A DNA stretch of 64,000 bases from Bradysia coprophila (taxonomy: Eukaryota > Arthropoda > Insecta > Diptera > Sciaridae), in contig NC_050735.1 in assembly GCF_014529535.1 (NCBI RefSeq), forward strand, positions 12,721,739 through 12,785,738, read 5' to 3'. This document shows positions 46,310 to 58,200 of this stretch, in pieces (the stretch's first letter is position 1; each line of letters begins with the position of its first letter). The position numbers and the translations under genes are program-made. The notes under the pieces are model-generated. The model searched no databases. It was not told the origin of the DNA and worked only from the letters and a program-made list of their open reading frames with translations.

Positions 46310-48753
46310 ATGTCTTTTATTCAATTTGAAAGCGGTAGAGAGAAAGATAGAGTGAGAGAGGAGTTGCGTGAGGCTAGAAACAATTTGTTGAAACAGGTAA
46401 GTACGTCCAGCACTTTGTTGTTGATATTTTTGTTGTTAGAAAACGTTTACCTGCAGGCTGAGGAAAGGTCCAAACTCCGCGACGAGCGTAAAGTACAGAA
46501 AATGTTGCGAGGAGACGATCAGTGGATGTTACCATCCGTATCTAAAAAAATCGAAGCAAATGAGAAGCAGCTCAAAAAATCGTCGAAGAAGAAGAAAGAA
46601 AAGAAGAAAAAGCGAAGAAAGTCGTCCAGCACTTCATCCTCAGAGGAAGAAATAAAGAAGCAGAAGCGAAAGAAGTGTTTTTCGTCTGAATCATCGTCCA
46701 AATCATCAGAAAGCGAAAACGAGTGGATCGAGAAGAAATCGTCTCCCGTTCAAAAGCCATTGGAAAGGGAAGACTGGATGTCAGGCATGTCGATTTCGAC
46801 ATTTTCCAACAAAGAGAAAGAAACGAAAAAGGTCGAGCACAATGTCGCATCGTACGATCCGAAAACAAGCTCCAGAGAATTGAATCCTTTTTGGAAGGGT
46901 GGCGGAAACGGAATGCCAACATTTCAGAAACCGAAGAGTGATTCAGACGATGATGATAGAGGTCGCACCCACGTTAATCGTCGACGAGAAACCAATTATC
47001 GGAGCAGTGGTTGGCGAAAACATAGAGACGATCCGAGTTCATCGTCTAGACGTTCCGATTCCAGGGAAAGAACAAGGCGACGTTCCGAATCCAGAGAAAG
47101 AACAAGGAAACGTTCCGAATCCAGGGAAAGAACAAGGAAACGTTCAAATTCCAGAGACAGATCGGAAAAACGACGGAGGTCCACAGATAGATCCAGGAAA
47201 CGTTCAAGTTCAGCAGATAGATCCAGAAGGCATTCGAATTCCAGAGAGCGATCCAGGGAAAAAGACGTGAGACGACCTAGACGTTCGAAATCCCAGACAC
47301 CAGAGAACGTCATTAACCGTAAAACCGATGCCAAACCTACTACGGCAGAGTCGAGCAATGAAACAACCAACGACCAAAACGAAGCAAAACTAAGTCGAAT
47401 CGATTTTCTTACCGATCAGCAAATGAATGAACTGGGCGCCAAAATCCTGAAAGCCGAAATTCTCGGCAACGATGAGCTAGCGAAAAACCTGAAAGAAAAA
47501 TTGGAAAAGGCCAGAGAATATCGCAATGCAAATAAGGGAGAAATTATAAATAAAATGAAGACGGCAAAGGAGGACCATGCAGAAGAACATATCTTGCTCA
47601 CCAAAACGAACAGCCAAGGCGTCGCAAAACCTTTATCACGTCAAACTAAGGAGAGTGACCTGTGGGGCGGAAGGGCTGGTAGAAAGAAGAATAAGAAAGC
47701 TGAGACACACGTTGGAGGCGAACGGGTTCGATATTTTGCTGACGATGACAAATACGACATCAAACAAATGGTAAGTTGAAATCTCCATACGTGCCATGTA
47801 GACAGACGCATTACGGTACTTACGTGTTCGATTCTATTTTCAGTTCGAGAACGAAAAGTTCACTACTTCCGCAGACCAAGACGAGCAATTCGCCAACATT
47901 GCTGGCAAAAGTAAGAATCCCAACGACGATCTCGAAGATATTTTCGCTGACAAAGTTCGAAAGGACCTGTCGCAATCAGAAATCGATGACCGAGATAAGA
48001 TGAAGGCCATTCGTCGGCACGAGGAGCTGAAACGTACATTGGATTCATGTGACAAATGCTTCGAATCACCGAAAATGGAAAAACAATTAATTGTTTCGAT
48101 GGGCGATCAAGTCTATCTCAGTCTACCTTGGCACGAAGGTTTACAAACCGGTCATTGTATGATCGTGCCAATGCAACATGTACCATGCTCGACGCATTTA
48201 GACGAAGATGTATGGAACGAAGTGCAAGACTACCGGAAAGCAATTACTCGAATGTTTCAGTCGCGAAAACAGGATGTCATCTTCTTCGAAACGGTTCGCT
48301 ATTTGCACAAACATCCGCACATGGTCATCCATTGCGTTCCGAATAGGGATTTCGAATTAGCGCCATTCTACTTCAAAAAGGCCATTCAAGAGTCGGAACG
48401 CGAATGGTCGACCAATAAACAACTTATTCAGTTGAACGACAAAGATATTCGACGATCTGTGCCGAAGGGGTTGCCGTATTTCTGGGTGCATTTCGGTATG
48501 GACCAAGGATTGGCCCATGTCATCGAGGAACAGGATCGGTTCCCCAGCAATTTTGCGCAGGTAAAAGATCTTTCAATGTGACTGTTTGGAATGGGTGAAG
48601 TGATTTCGAATTGATTTGTGTTAGGAAACAATTGGCGGACTTTTAAATTTGGACGCGAGACTGTGGCGTCGACCTAGAAAGGAACCGAATCCCATACCCA
48701 AGGTGAAACAGTTTGCCGACTGGTGGAAGCCATTTGAAATCAATAGGAACTAA
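46310..48753 (+). CDS. CWF19L2: CWF19-like protein 2 (spliceosome/debranching cofactor)
   Basis: This CWF19 (CwfJ) family protein is linked in the known family to late spliceosomes and lariat debranching, in the nucleus. Exons are 46310-46396, 46457-47770, 47844-48560 and 48625-48753, all in phase 0, giving 748 residues. The start MSFIQFESGREKDRVREELR is preferred over the longer open frame. Residues from about 55 are Lys/Ser-rich; about 221-311 are an Arg/Ser repeat region (RSESRERTRK units). The CwfJ C-terminal domain 1 starts near 530 (TLDSCDKCFESPKMEKQLIV) and includes the HIT-like GHCMIVPMQHV; domain 2 follows and ends DWWKPFEINRN. Intron 1 is 60 bp and stays open in frame, so its retention would not be obvious from frame alone. 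It converges with MTFP1; a likely AATAAA lies near 48810. Confidence 0.93.
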
Positions 48754-48981
48754 TGAATCAGCCATGTCCAGTTGGCTCGATGTATACCTTACGGTTCGTT
48801 GCGACAATTAAATAAAATTTGGTTGAGTCGGAGAAACGCAGACTTGGAATTTATTTAAAAATTGAGCTAATTGAGCTAACAGAGACATCAAATCACATAT
48901 GAGTCTATTGTCCGAACACCGATACATTACTTCACATCACGGCAATAGGATAATACTAGGCGCTTGCACGGTTACGCACTA

Positions 48982-49513
48982 CTACACAACATACTTTCGG
49001 TAAGTTTTGTCCATTAAAATATCAACTCCATGATCGATCGGCCGAATTATCAACGGTATGGATGATAGTCCAACGATGGTCGCACCCCATTTCCTCGGTA
49101 TGCCTTTCAGTTTGGACATTTTTATCAGTTTTCCACATCCGTACGTTATTCGGTTTATAATAAAGCCAGGTATGGCAACCGATGCAAGCATTTGCCATAG
49201 AAAAACATCACCAGCCATTTTTGCTGCAGGCTTCATGCCACCACCGAGAATTTCGGGTTTCTGAAAGGAGGTCGGTGATTGTCGCCAATTTGTTTTGTTT
49301 TATCATCAATCTCACACTCACTTTGTATATTTTGCGACTTTTATCGCCACATTCCGCTAACACGTACATAACAGCCACGGCATAGCTCAAATGAACAAAC
49401 AATTTCGGTACGATGGGTCGAAATGATTCACCAACTTCGTTTGCGTATCCACAATAACGCAGCGGGGAGTCTCTGTAGATGTCCAATTCCTTTGCATCGC
49501 TCCTCGGTTCCAT
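48982..49513 (-). CDS. MTFP1: Mitochondrial fission process protein 1 (MTP18-like)
   Basis: This is a small multi-pass inner mitochondrial membrane protein of the MTFP1/MTP18 family, linked in animals to mitochondrial fission and membrane integrity. Exons are 49513-49322 and 49260-48982, joined by a 61-bp GT-AG intron in phase 0, giving 156 residues, the usual family length. Visible family features are DIYRDSPLRYCGYANEVGES near the N-terminus, a first hydrophobic segment (FVHLSYAVAVMYVLAE), the central FLWQMLASVAIPGFIINRI and the C-terminal IPLIIRPIDHGVDILMD. It faces CWF19L2 tail to tail with only 228 bp between stop codons, and an inverse AATAAA near 48850 would place the two 3' ends very close or overlapping. 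Confidence 0.93.
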
Positions 49514-49786
49514 TACGTCTGATTACTTAATGTTACATAAGCCCAATTGATGGCTGCTACGATTTCCCTCGGAATAATTGCAATCAATGTTTTTGTGTTA
49601 TGATTTGTTTGTAAATATGGATCTGCATTAACGTGCTCAAATGTCATCGCAACACGCCATACAGGTAAAGGAGAATAATCAAATGACGAAAAATTTTGAA
49701 AATTCGAAAAAGTGCGGGATTTTTAGGCGTGTTGTTGTGTCATAATTCAGACCATAGAGCTACACTAGAGATGGCATGGTGTAACC

Positions 49787-49958
49787 TAAATAGCCTCGAT
49801 ACAAACAACAAACACTGTACGGATAATAGCGGCAGACTCGAAATTTTGCTTGATTTTTACAAGTGGTTCCAGGTGGTTCCGGGCGATATAATTTTGGGTC
49901 ATTTTGACTCTGCCGCTATTATCCGTAGAGTGTGTGTTGTTCGTATTGAGGCTATTTA
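49787..49958. mobile_element. Fold-back MITE with 8-bp target duplication
   Basis: TAAATAGCCTCGATACAAAC is mirrored by GTTCGTATTGAGGCTATTTA, and inner 'ggataatagcggcaga' by 'tctgccgctattatcc'. An exact direct repeat GTGTAACC flanks it (49779-49786, 49959-49966). An 88-codon open frame across it is an artefact of the palindrome. Confidence 0.85.
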
Positions 49959-50059
49959 GTGTAACCTATCGAGTATAACTATAATTCAGCCGACATATTA
50001 TAGCAAATTGCAGAGCTGGGTATGCATGGACAGAGTATGTAAAATTGTAAAGATAATAC

Positions 50060-51125
50060 AAATGCGCAGTTATCACCAGATAACCAGATCGGGCATTTCA
50101 TGCTGATTTTAATGGAACAATTCAATTTCACAGACCCATACCAAACGGAAGAGTTATTATCCTAGCAAGTCTCACAGATATGGTGGGGAAAAGTTGAAAA
50201 AAAAAAAATCAACATTTTCCTACTGCAAAATGGAACTGTTAGCGACCTCTGTCGCACATTTGTAGGTTAGCACCAGATCGGGCATTTCATGCTGATTTTA
50301 ATGGAACAATTCAATTTCACCGACCCATGCCAAACAGAAGAGTTATTATCCGTTCAAATCTCATAGATGTGGTACAGTCAAAGGCAGTCAATTTTCAGCA
50401 TAAATTAGCTTCAGCTGTTTTTCAGCTGATCCATACAAACAATCACAACCGTTTATACGTCTTTATATGGTTTTACCACTATCATGCGCGTGCGTGTAGC
50501 AGCTTCAACCGTATGAACAAGGAAAACCAGTTTTGATTGTATGTGTGGATCAGCTGAAAAACAGCTGAAGCAAATTTATGCTGAAAATTGACTGCCTTTG
50601 ACTGTAGGGAAAAGTTGAAAAAAAAAATATTTTCCAACATTTTCCTACTGCAAAATCGAACTGTTAACGACCTCTGTCGCACATTTGCAAGTTATCACTA
50701 GATCGGACATTTTATGCTGATTTCAATGGAACAATTCAATTTTACCGACCCATACCAAACGGAAGAGTTATTATCCGTTCAAGTCTAATAGAAGTGGTAG
50801 GGAAAAGTTGAAAAAAAATATTTTCCAACATTTTCCTACTGCAAAATCGAACTGTTAACGACCTCTGTCGCACATTTGCAAGTTATTACTAGATCGGGCT
50901 TTTCATGCCGATTTTAATGATTTCACCGACCCATTCCAAACGGAAGAGTTATTATCCGTTCAAGTCTCACAGACGTGGTAGGGAAAAGTTGAGGGAAAAA
51001 TATTTTTCAACATTTTCCTACTGCAAAATGGAACTGTTAGCGACCTCTGTCGCACATTTGCAAGTTATCACCAGATCGGGCATTTCATGCTGATTTTAGT
51101 GGAACAATTCATTTTTACCGACCCA
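50060..51125. repeat. ~185-bp tandem array, five units, one with a MITE
   Basis: The landmark AGATCGGGCATTTCATGCTG or a close variant occurs at about 50088, 50272, 50701, 50891 and 51074. Spacings are about 184, 429, 190 and 183 bp; the long one equals a unit plus a 230-bp MITE. Each unit also has 'ttttcctactgcaaaat' and 'gcgacctctgtcgcacattt'. It looks like a short satellite block. Confidence 0.85.
50375..50604. mobile_element. MITE inserted in the tandem array
   Basis: CAGTCAAAGGCAGTCAATTT after TA (50373-50374) mirrors AAATTGACTGCCTTTGACTG-type text before TA (50605-50606). Subterminal CAGCTGTTTTTCAGCTGATC and its inverse relate it to M1. Neighbouring units read 'gtggtagggaaaagttg' without the element, giving the empty site directly. 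Confidence 0.9.
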
Positions 51126-51277
51126 ATGCATACAATGAGAAAATACTGTTATTTTAATGCATGATTAATTTGAGTTTCTTTCCGATTGTCTGGTATTTTG
51201 TGGAATATATTTGTAGCTTTTGGTATGATGTCATGGCATGGGAGTAGGCCTCGTTAACTCGATATTATTTTGTGTAT

Positions 51278-52510
51278 TTAGACCCGTACGAAGTACTGGG
51301 GTCTTATAGGTTTACGCATACGTTTGTAACACGTCGAATTGGACTCCCTGAGTAAGGGGAAACCTATTGTGGTTGTCTAGAGATGCCAAATCCGCGAAAA
51401 AAAATGTGCGTCTGTCTGTCCGTCTGTCTGTCTGCACGATAACTTGAGTAAAACGCATCCGATTTTGAAAATTCTTTTTTTTCCCGTTTGGTAATGTCAA
51501 AAGACAGGCTAAGTTCGAAGATGAGTGATTTTGGATCGACCCCTCCCGAGCTGTGGCCCAATAAGTGCTTTACGGTTTTTCGAAGATATCTCCGGACATT
51601 TAAACGTTAAACTTGTAAGTGATACGTCAAATAAAAGGTATTTACAATACCGATCGACAAAAGAAAAGTGTATGGAAATCGGATGACCGACTCGTGAGTT
51701 AGACCCCTTGGTGTGGAACAGGCACAGGGCGGCAGTTTTTGCTTGTAGGTCGGCCACATTTGAACATATTTCGTCTGTTTTAGCTTTATTAGATAGGTAT
51801 TGACCGTACCAATCAGGGAAAATTTTTTTTATGAAATTATGTTCTCCGGAGCGTGAGCTAGGTCTCTTGGAGTGAGCTCTTATCTGGCTACTCGGAAGTA
51901 CAGTGAACGTGGTGTATTTTGACAATATCTCGAGTAAATTTTGACCGAATTTCATGAATTTTTTTTTGTTTGAAAGGTATTAACGAATGTAAAGCGTCGG
52001 TACTATTTCCGGTCTCCTAACAAAATGGCTGCCGGCGGCCATATTGGATTTTAGTAAAACGATATAAAGTGGGAAAATTTGTACTTAGATAGTTTCTGTT
52101 AACATGGAAATAATTTGTTATGTGTGTGGGGTTTCAGGGATTCCATATATGGACATCTATATATACCTATATACAGCTATATTGAGCTATATACAGGCAT
52201 ATAGAGCTATATAATAGCATATATTTACCTGTGAAATGTTTATTTATAGTGAAATATAGGTAAATAAAGCGGTATATAGCTGTTTAAATAGGAATTTATG
52301 AAATTTGACTTCGTACGGGGCTGTCTATATTGCCTCCTGCAATTTAGTTGTATATGATAACAAGGCAAAGAGTGGATAATGTAAGTGATTTTAAAGGGAG
52401 AATAGTTTTTCAGCAGAGAAGAAAATGAAGTAAGAGAAATGAAGAGTTTCACATTAAAGGCTTTTGATACGAATAGGTGTTTCGTACGGGTCGGCGTTAG
52501 CTATGTTTTT
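51278..52510 (-). repeat. Repeat R, copy 3 (inverted)
   Basis: This is a complete reverse-orientation copy of R, starting TTTAGACCCGTACGAAGTAC and ending GGGTCGGCGTTAGCTATGTT. It differs from copies 1 and 2 mainly by point changes and small indels, and it keeps the GACA microsatellite. Confidence 0.9.
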
Positions 52511-53000
52511 TTTTAAATTAGTGTTTAAATAAAGTAAAAAAAATCCGTCCTCGTCTTTTATTTGTGGGAATTTGTTATGAAAAATATTTCGACTGAGTCA
52601 TTATGGAAAATATGATATGCTAACTGTGATGTGGATTCGTATTGATTGGATAAAAAGTTGTTGTAATATTTGATCAGTCGTTATTCACAACTTGTGCAGT
52701 CAGCGCCGTATTGTACAATTAGGGCGTATTTATCATAGAGTAATAATCGCGAACCTGACATGGTGGGGCAGGAGCTGATGCTCATCGGCACACAAGAATT
52801 ACATGGACACTCATGGTATGACCTCTGGAGCGTAACTCTATGGTATTTATTAATAAACGTTTATCACATTTAAACGGTCCTGTGCATAGAGAGTGCCAGA
52901 TACGGATCTGTAGTGAAATAATAATTTTGAAGAAGATAAAACTGTGGACTTTAACAAATAAACGTTTAGTAGTTCGTTATTGAGTTGCAAGAAAACTAAA

Positions 53001-53298
53001 ATGTTAAAATTGGTGATTGTATTCGCTATTTTCTTCGTTGTAACGAAAGGTTTTTCGATTTCGCTTTCAAATCAAAGTGAAAATAATTTTTAATACATCG
53101 CTTACAGTTACAGCAAATCTCAATAAATGTCCTGAAAATGAATTTATGGATTCTTGCGTTCCACCAATACCTTGTCAGGGTTGTGACCATGTTAACGTTA
53201 CTTGCAATTGGTTGGTTTGTACTCGTGGATGCAATTGCAACCCGAACTACGCTAGACTGCGAGGAAAGTGCATTCCAGTAAAAAGCTGCCCGCAGTAA
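53001..53298 (+). CDS. Secreted TIL-domain cysteine-rich inhibitor
   Basis: This is a predicted small secreted protease inhibitor of the trypsin-inhibitor-like (TIL) fold. Exons are 53001-53049 and 53108-53298, separated by a 58-bp GT-AG intron in phase 1, giving 79 residues. Residues 1-16 are a signal peptide (MLKLVIVFAIFFVVTK). The mature part has ten cysteines in the TIL order, with CPENEFMDSC at the start, a central GCNCNPNYAR (the CxC hallmark) and a final GKCIPVKSC. TIL inhibitors of insects act on serine proteases in haemolymph, saliva or venom; which applies here is unknown. The gene is isolated, just beyond repeat R copy 3. A TATA-like GATAAAA near 52935 could serve as promoter. Confidence 0.85.
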
Positions 53299-54185
53299 AT
53301 GTTTAAATCTTTCTTTTCGTTCCCAGTAGAATGAAAATAACTTTTGTTGTACAATTAGGTTCTCTTCTAAAAAATTTTGTATTTTATTTGGATGTCGAAA
53401 ATTATTTTCAGCGTTTTCATATTCTATCATACATCAAAATTTTGCTTATTTGTTTTTTAATTGTAAAAAGTATTGGTAAAGTTAGCAGAATTACCAACGT
53501 TTGTCAACATGCGACCAGCGCGCCATCGAAATTATTCACAAGAAGCTGGTACAATTTACATGTAAAAGTATCGGGATTTTTAGCAAAGGCTCGAACCAAA
53601 TCTCCTTTACATTTTAGAATTTGACCCTTTAAATTTTGTTATTTAAATTCGTCACTAATCAACTTTATAAAAAAACAACACATTTTTTTGGCATAGTGTA
53701 GAATAATTTTTAGTTGATCCTTGTATATGGAATTGAAATAAATTCATATGGGAGAGCCTAATTACATATTTCTGAAATAAAGTTTGAACATCGAAACGAA
53801 TTCAATAGCCTCTTCAATATTTCGTCAACGAGTTACTTTTTTTTAATTTGTTTACCCCATATTTGCAATGAAAGTAAATAGATGTAAATAATGTAAACAA
53901 TGTAAATAATGAAACGAAAAACAAAACAACTCCAGAAGAAAAACGAGCCATCAGAACAGTCGGAGCGTTTGCTGCGACGGAGCCTCGTATGATCTATTGC
54001 GTACATGACCACAGGTCGCACTACTTTGACCGTAAGCCTATTGCACCCAGGGACTATAATAAGGAATTTTCTGTGCGGTGCCAATTCGAGGACAGTGCCT
54101 TACTTCTATATTTTTCAGTGCACCAATTTGTGAAATCGTATTACGTAATCGTAACACTACGTCATTACGATTAACGTTAATGCGC
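53299..54185. other. Downstream of the TIL gene, no further gene seen
   Basis: Probable 3'UTR sequence comes first; the nearest AATAAA is near 53737. AT-rich DNA follows. Open frames here have no family resemblance. Confidence 0.4.
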
Positions 54186-54602
54186 TCAAGGTTCTTAAAG
54201 AACAGGTTAACAAAACCTTGATAAACGCATTCAGCACATGTGACCAAGATTCTGAAAGAACAGGTTAAGACAACCCTGAGCAATTTAATATGGAACTTAA
54301 CAAAAACAAAATTCTGAATTTCCGAGAAAAATATTTTCTTCAAGTTGATTTCTCACACTATCTGTTTATAAAATTTGGTGTCTTCCGCCTTCGTGGTTGT
54401 CTTTAACCTGTTCGTGTGACTGCAGTCACAGATTGTGTGTGAAATCAACTTGAAGAAAACGTTTTCTTTAGGAAAATTCGGAATTTTGTTTTTTTAAGTT
54501 TTTTTTTTTGATATAAACTTTGTAAAACGCCGTTGACGCAATTTGTGTATCACCTTCGTGATAAACTCAGAGTTGAACTAACCTGTTTTTTCAGAACCTT
54601 GA
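54186..54602. mobile_element. Cluster of AAAGAACAGGTTAAGACAACC-family elements
   Basis: 'ctgaaagaacaggttaagacaaccctgag' (54252) pairs with 'gtggttgtctttaacctgtt' (near 54400), and a second element follows in the other orientation to 'aacctgttttttcagaacctt' (54600). Both carry the 'caacttgaagaaaa' and 'gaattttgttttt' interior of the copy at 16041. A diverged copy lies at about 56438-56525. Confidence 0.7.
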
Positions 54603-55182
54603 ATAGCGATTTCATATAAACAAACTCACCTTTGTACCATACTTGGTTTGTATTTTTCATGTATTATTGTAAAGAGCATAACTACTAGTTATTAACTAGA
54701 GCAGGTCGTCTCTATTCACATCTGCGAATAATGAATAATGTTTCTTGATGACTATTCACAGATGGAAAGAGTGGCGTAACAGAAATCTTGTATGTTTTTG
54801 GGTCGCGCAAATTTTTCTATTTTTATTTCCAATGATACTTATCAACAGATCGTGTGAAGTATAAATAACTTATTTTTAATTGATGTAAATTATTATTCTG
54901 TAGAACAAAAGGATAAACAGAATATCTGAAAAATTTCTGCTTGATTTTATATCTCACTTTAAAAGCTGTAATTTGAATGAGACTAAAAGCATATCCATTC
55001 TAATTCAATTAAATAGGACATTCGATATTTTTAATTACTAAGATTCTCATAAGCGGGATGGCATCGGGATGGCAAGAATATTCTTCAATAATTTCTATTA
55101 AAAAAATTAAATATTTTTTTCAATGGTTTTCATGGTAAATCTTCTTTTTATTGAAATATGGAACTTTTTCGTGGCTGCTATG

Positions 55183-55290
55183 AATCTCGCGCCGGAGTGA
55201 TTCACAATGATACACAAAATGCCATATTTTGTATAAGGAGAATGTCACTTTACGAGTCATTGTGAATGATGCCATGCCGGCTCGAGATTC
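55183..55290. repeat. Fold-back, ~108 bp
   Basis: 'gaatctcgcgccggagtgattcacaatga' is mirrored by 'tcattgtgaatgatgccatgccggctcgagattc', with mismatches. Confidence 0.65.
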
Positions 55291-58200
55291 CTCATTTTCT
55301 TAAAAAAGAGATCTGGGGTACGGGAAAGTAAAGTTTCTTCAGAAAAACTTGTATTAAGGTACCGAGAGTTGGAGTAAATGATATATTTCAGTTTCGAAGC
55401 TTTATTTCTTCGTACATAATAATTTTGCTTAGCCTGAGATGAAAAGGTTAGGGGCAAGGGGCGCAAATTGCAAGAACCGAAGACTCCTTTTCACATTTAT
55501 TGAATTTCAAGGAAACATCCTTCGGAGAAACATCCTCTGGAACGACAAACAGAGCTATACCTCTTCAGTTGCTTCCGCTAGCCTCTTACACAAGAAAGCA
55601 GAAAAACTGTGAGTACACTGCTGAATTTTTTTGTTTTTGTTTAGTTTTCGAATTTGTTGAATTTTGTGATTTTTCTCGATGTTTTTTTTTGCTGCGAATT
55701 TGTGCGGTGAAGTTTTCAAAGCAGCCATCCCTTTAATCCGAATTTTCATTTTTAATGGCAACCTTTTCAAAATAAAATCGTCAACAACTTGTTCAACGTT
55801 GCGATTTTATGCTGGCGATTTATCTGTAGGCATTTCAGGTGGGGGTAATTTTTCAGCAATCCCAAACGTCCTGGTTATGGACGCAACGTTTGATCTACAC
55901 GGGATCTTCAATCAACAATAAAGACTAAATCAATTTTGTTTTATTATCTTAGCTGTTGCCCATAATTAAAGGCGTGCAAGGTGGAGGGGGACCCAAATAT
56001 CGCAACTTGTTCACCGTTTTCACTCTATGAAATCGAAATAACCGAAGAGTGCAATTAAATTGAAATTGGTCAAGTTGCCTAAGCATTGGCCTATAAATAC
56101 GGTGTATTGTACCGAAATAAAAGCAGAATACAAACGCTGAACGGGCAACATGCCTTAAATAAAGTATTTGATTCTCGTAAACAACTGGGGCTTTTGAGCT
56201 GGGGACAATATCCCACCAGAGACATACAGTCTTTGAGGTTCGTGTTCGACCTGTAAGGAACTGGAACATAGTCTTTGAGGTTCGTGTTTCACCTGCAAGA
56301 AACACTGGTAGAGAAAGCCGTTCATACTTTTACGAGGAGGCAAATTTCCCTGAACGCAACACTACTTAACAGCGTGCGCACTATTTGAATGGCCCCTCAT
56401 GGGTTGTGGTATGTCATTCCATAGGTAAAACCAATGTCCTAAAAGAACAGCTTAATACACTCACGAAGGCGGCTAGCATCATGATCAACTCAGGAATGTC
56501 TCAACCGGTTCTCTCAGAACCTTGCGTAAAACGTTCTCTTCTAAGTCACTAGAAAATTTTGCTGACACCTCTTCCTTAATCACCTCAAATCTTCCCCTAT
56601 TTTTTCAAAACTACGCGCCTTTTCACTCATTGAAATTTCACACACTGCATTAGTCGATATCGATAAAGTAGTTTTCGAACCATCAAAGTTTGAAACGCAA
56701 GTTGAACAACCACAACGAATAAAATAACAAAGAAAACATCTGTCAGGTTAGACAATTGATAGATGTTAATTGAAAAACTTTATTTGTGATGGAAGTTCGT
56801 AAAACGCATATTATAAAAATTGATAGAAATTAAAAAAACAAATTTTAAAGTGCAAAGTGTTTTCAAATTGTTAAATGTGCAAAATAATGTGCATTGTTCG
56901 TCAATAGACGCTATTTCTGCTGGTTGGATATAATCTATAAAACTTTTTGGTAAATTGAAATTTAGTTTGAGATTTTCTTTCTATGTAGATAATTTTCAAC
57001 GAAGGTGCATTGCGTAAAAATAAAACTGAGAAAGAAACTCACATATTTTGTTGCAATTTGTTCTGTGGTTTTGTGATATTTTCTATCAGTTGAATGTGTT
57101 TTGATTAGATTTCGATTCGTGATACATCGATCAAATTATGTCGTAGTCAATGGAAAAAATATCTACGGTTCAGAGAAAACCGTGACGTTTTTTTCTTTCG
57201 TTCTTCAAAGTTTTTCTTCTTATTTTTTTTTGGAAAAACAGCTTCGTCACGTTTCCAAATTCGTTCCATTATTAGAGACAAAGTGATTACTCCACATATG
57301 AGATACTCATTATGTTCCTTTACGGGTCTCGAACTGTTATCTATTGTTTATTGTGAGCCAAGAATTCGCTGATAAAACAAAAAAAAATGTCAAAGAAGAA
57401 ACAAAAAGTAACTTGAACAAAGTTCTGGAGGCCACTCATATTAAATGAAAATTATAAAAAAAAAAATGTTTAAAGATTGCCACAACACACGTAAAATGAT
57501 GTTTCATTGAAGCATAAAAACAGTACAGTCTTACTAAAAGTGTCATGAATGAAAAGACGAGTTTTCTACAAAAAAAACAGTTTACTTGAAAATGAAATTC
57601 AGGTCAGTTGTCTAGCTTATATATGGTAGAATATGGTGCAACTCGGCGAAAAAAAAAACATTATTCAAGAAAATGCATCTCAGATCAATATGGACGTTAT
57701 AAATTAGTTGGTGGAATTATATGGTTGTGGGTATGGATAACTATTATGTATATATTGTAAATGAAAATTACTGGCTCGGTTGAGGTTTTGTGGACACCCC
57801 CACTTGGCCGATATACCGACAAACCTAGTCTCAAAATAGCATAGCACCCATTATCCATACTCCAGACGGTGTATAGAATTTTATTGTCTTATATAAGACG
57901 ATGGATTGTATGCTACCAGCTATAAATGGGGAGAAATTATTTTTTGTTTTTGTTCTTTTCGTATAGAACATTTCGTTCGGTATTAAGTATATTAAAAGTT
58001 CAAAGTTCAGCAGCGCATTGTTTGCTATCGAATATGGTGTATGTGGAAATTAAAAACGAAAAAGAATTTATTTATATTGTGTCTCTCCACAATGCGCCTA
58101 ATTAATGACCACTTTATCGGTGATCTGTACAATTTGCGCAATTTGGAAACACAACAAAAACGGACGAAATGAAAATATTGAAATTATCTCGTTACATTGT

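Noticed and set aside
46996..47370. Leu/Ser-rich minus frame opposite the CWF19L2 RS region
   Set aside because: It is the mirror of the RS-coding repeat; low-complexity reverse translation, not a gene.
49696..49959. 88-codon frame over the fold-back at 49787
   Set aside because: It spans both palindrome arms, so it is non-coding transposon sequence.
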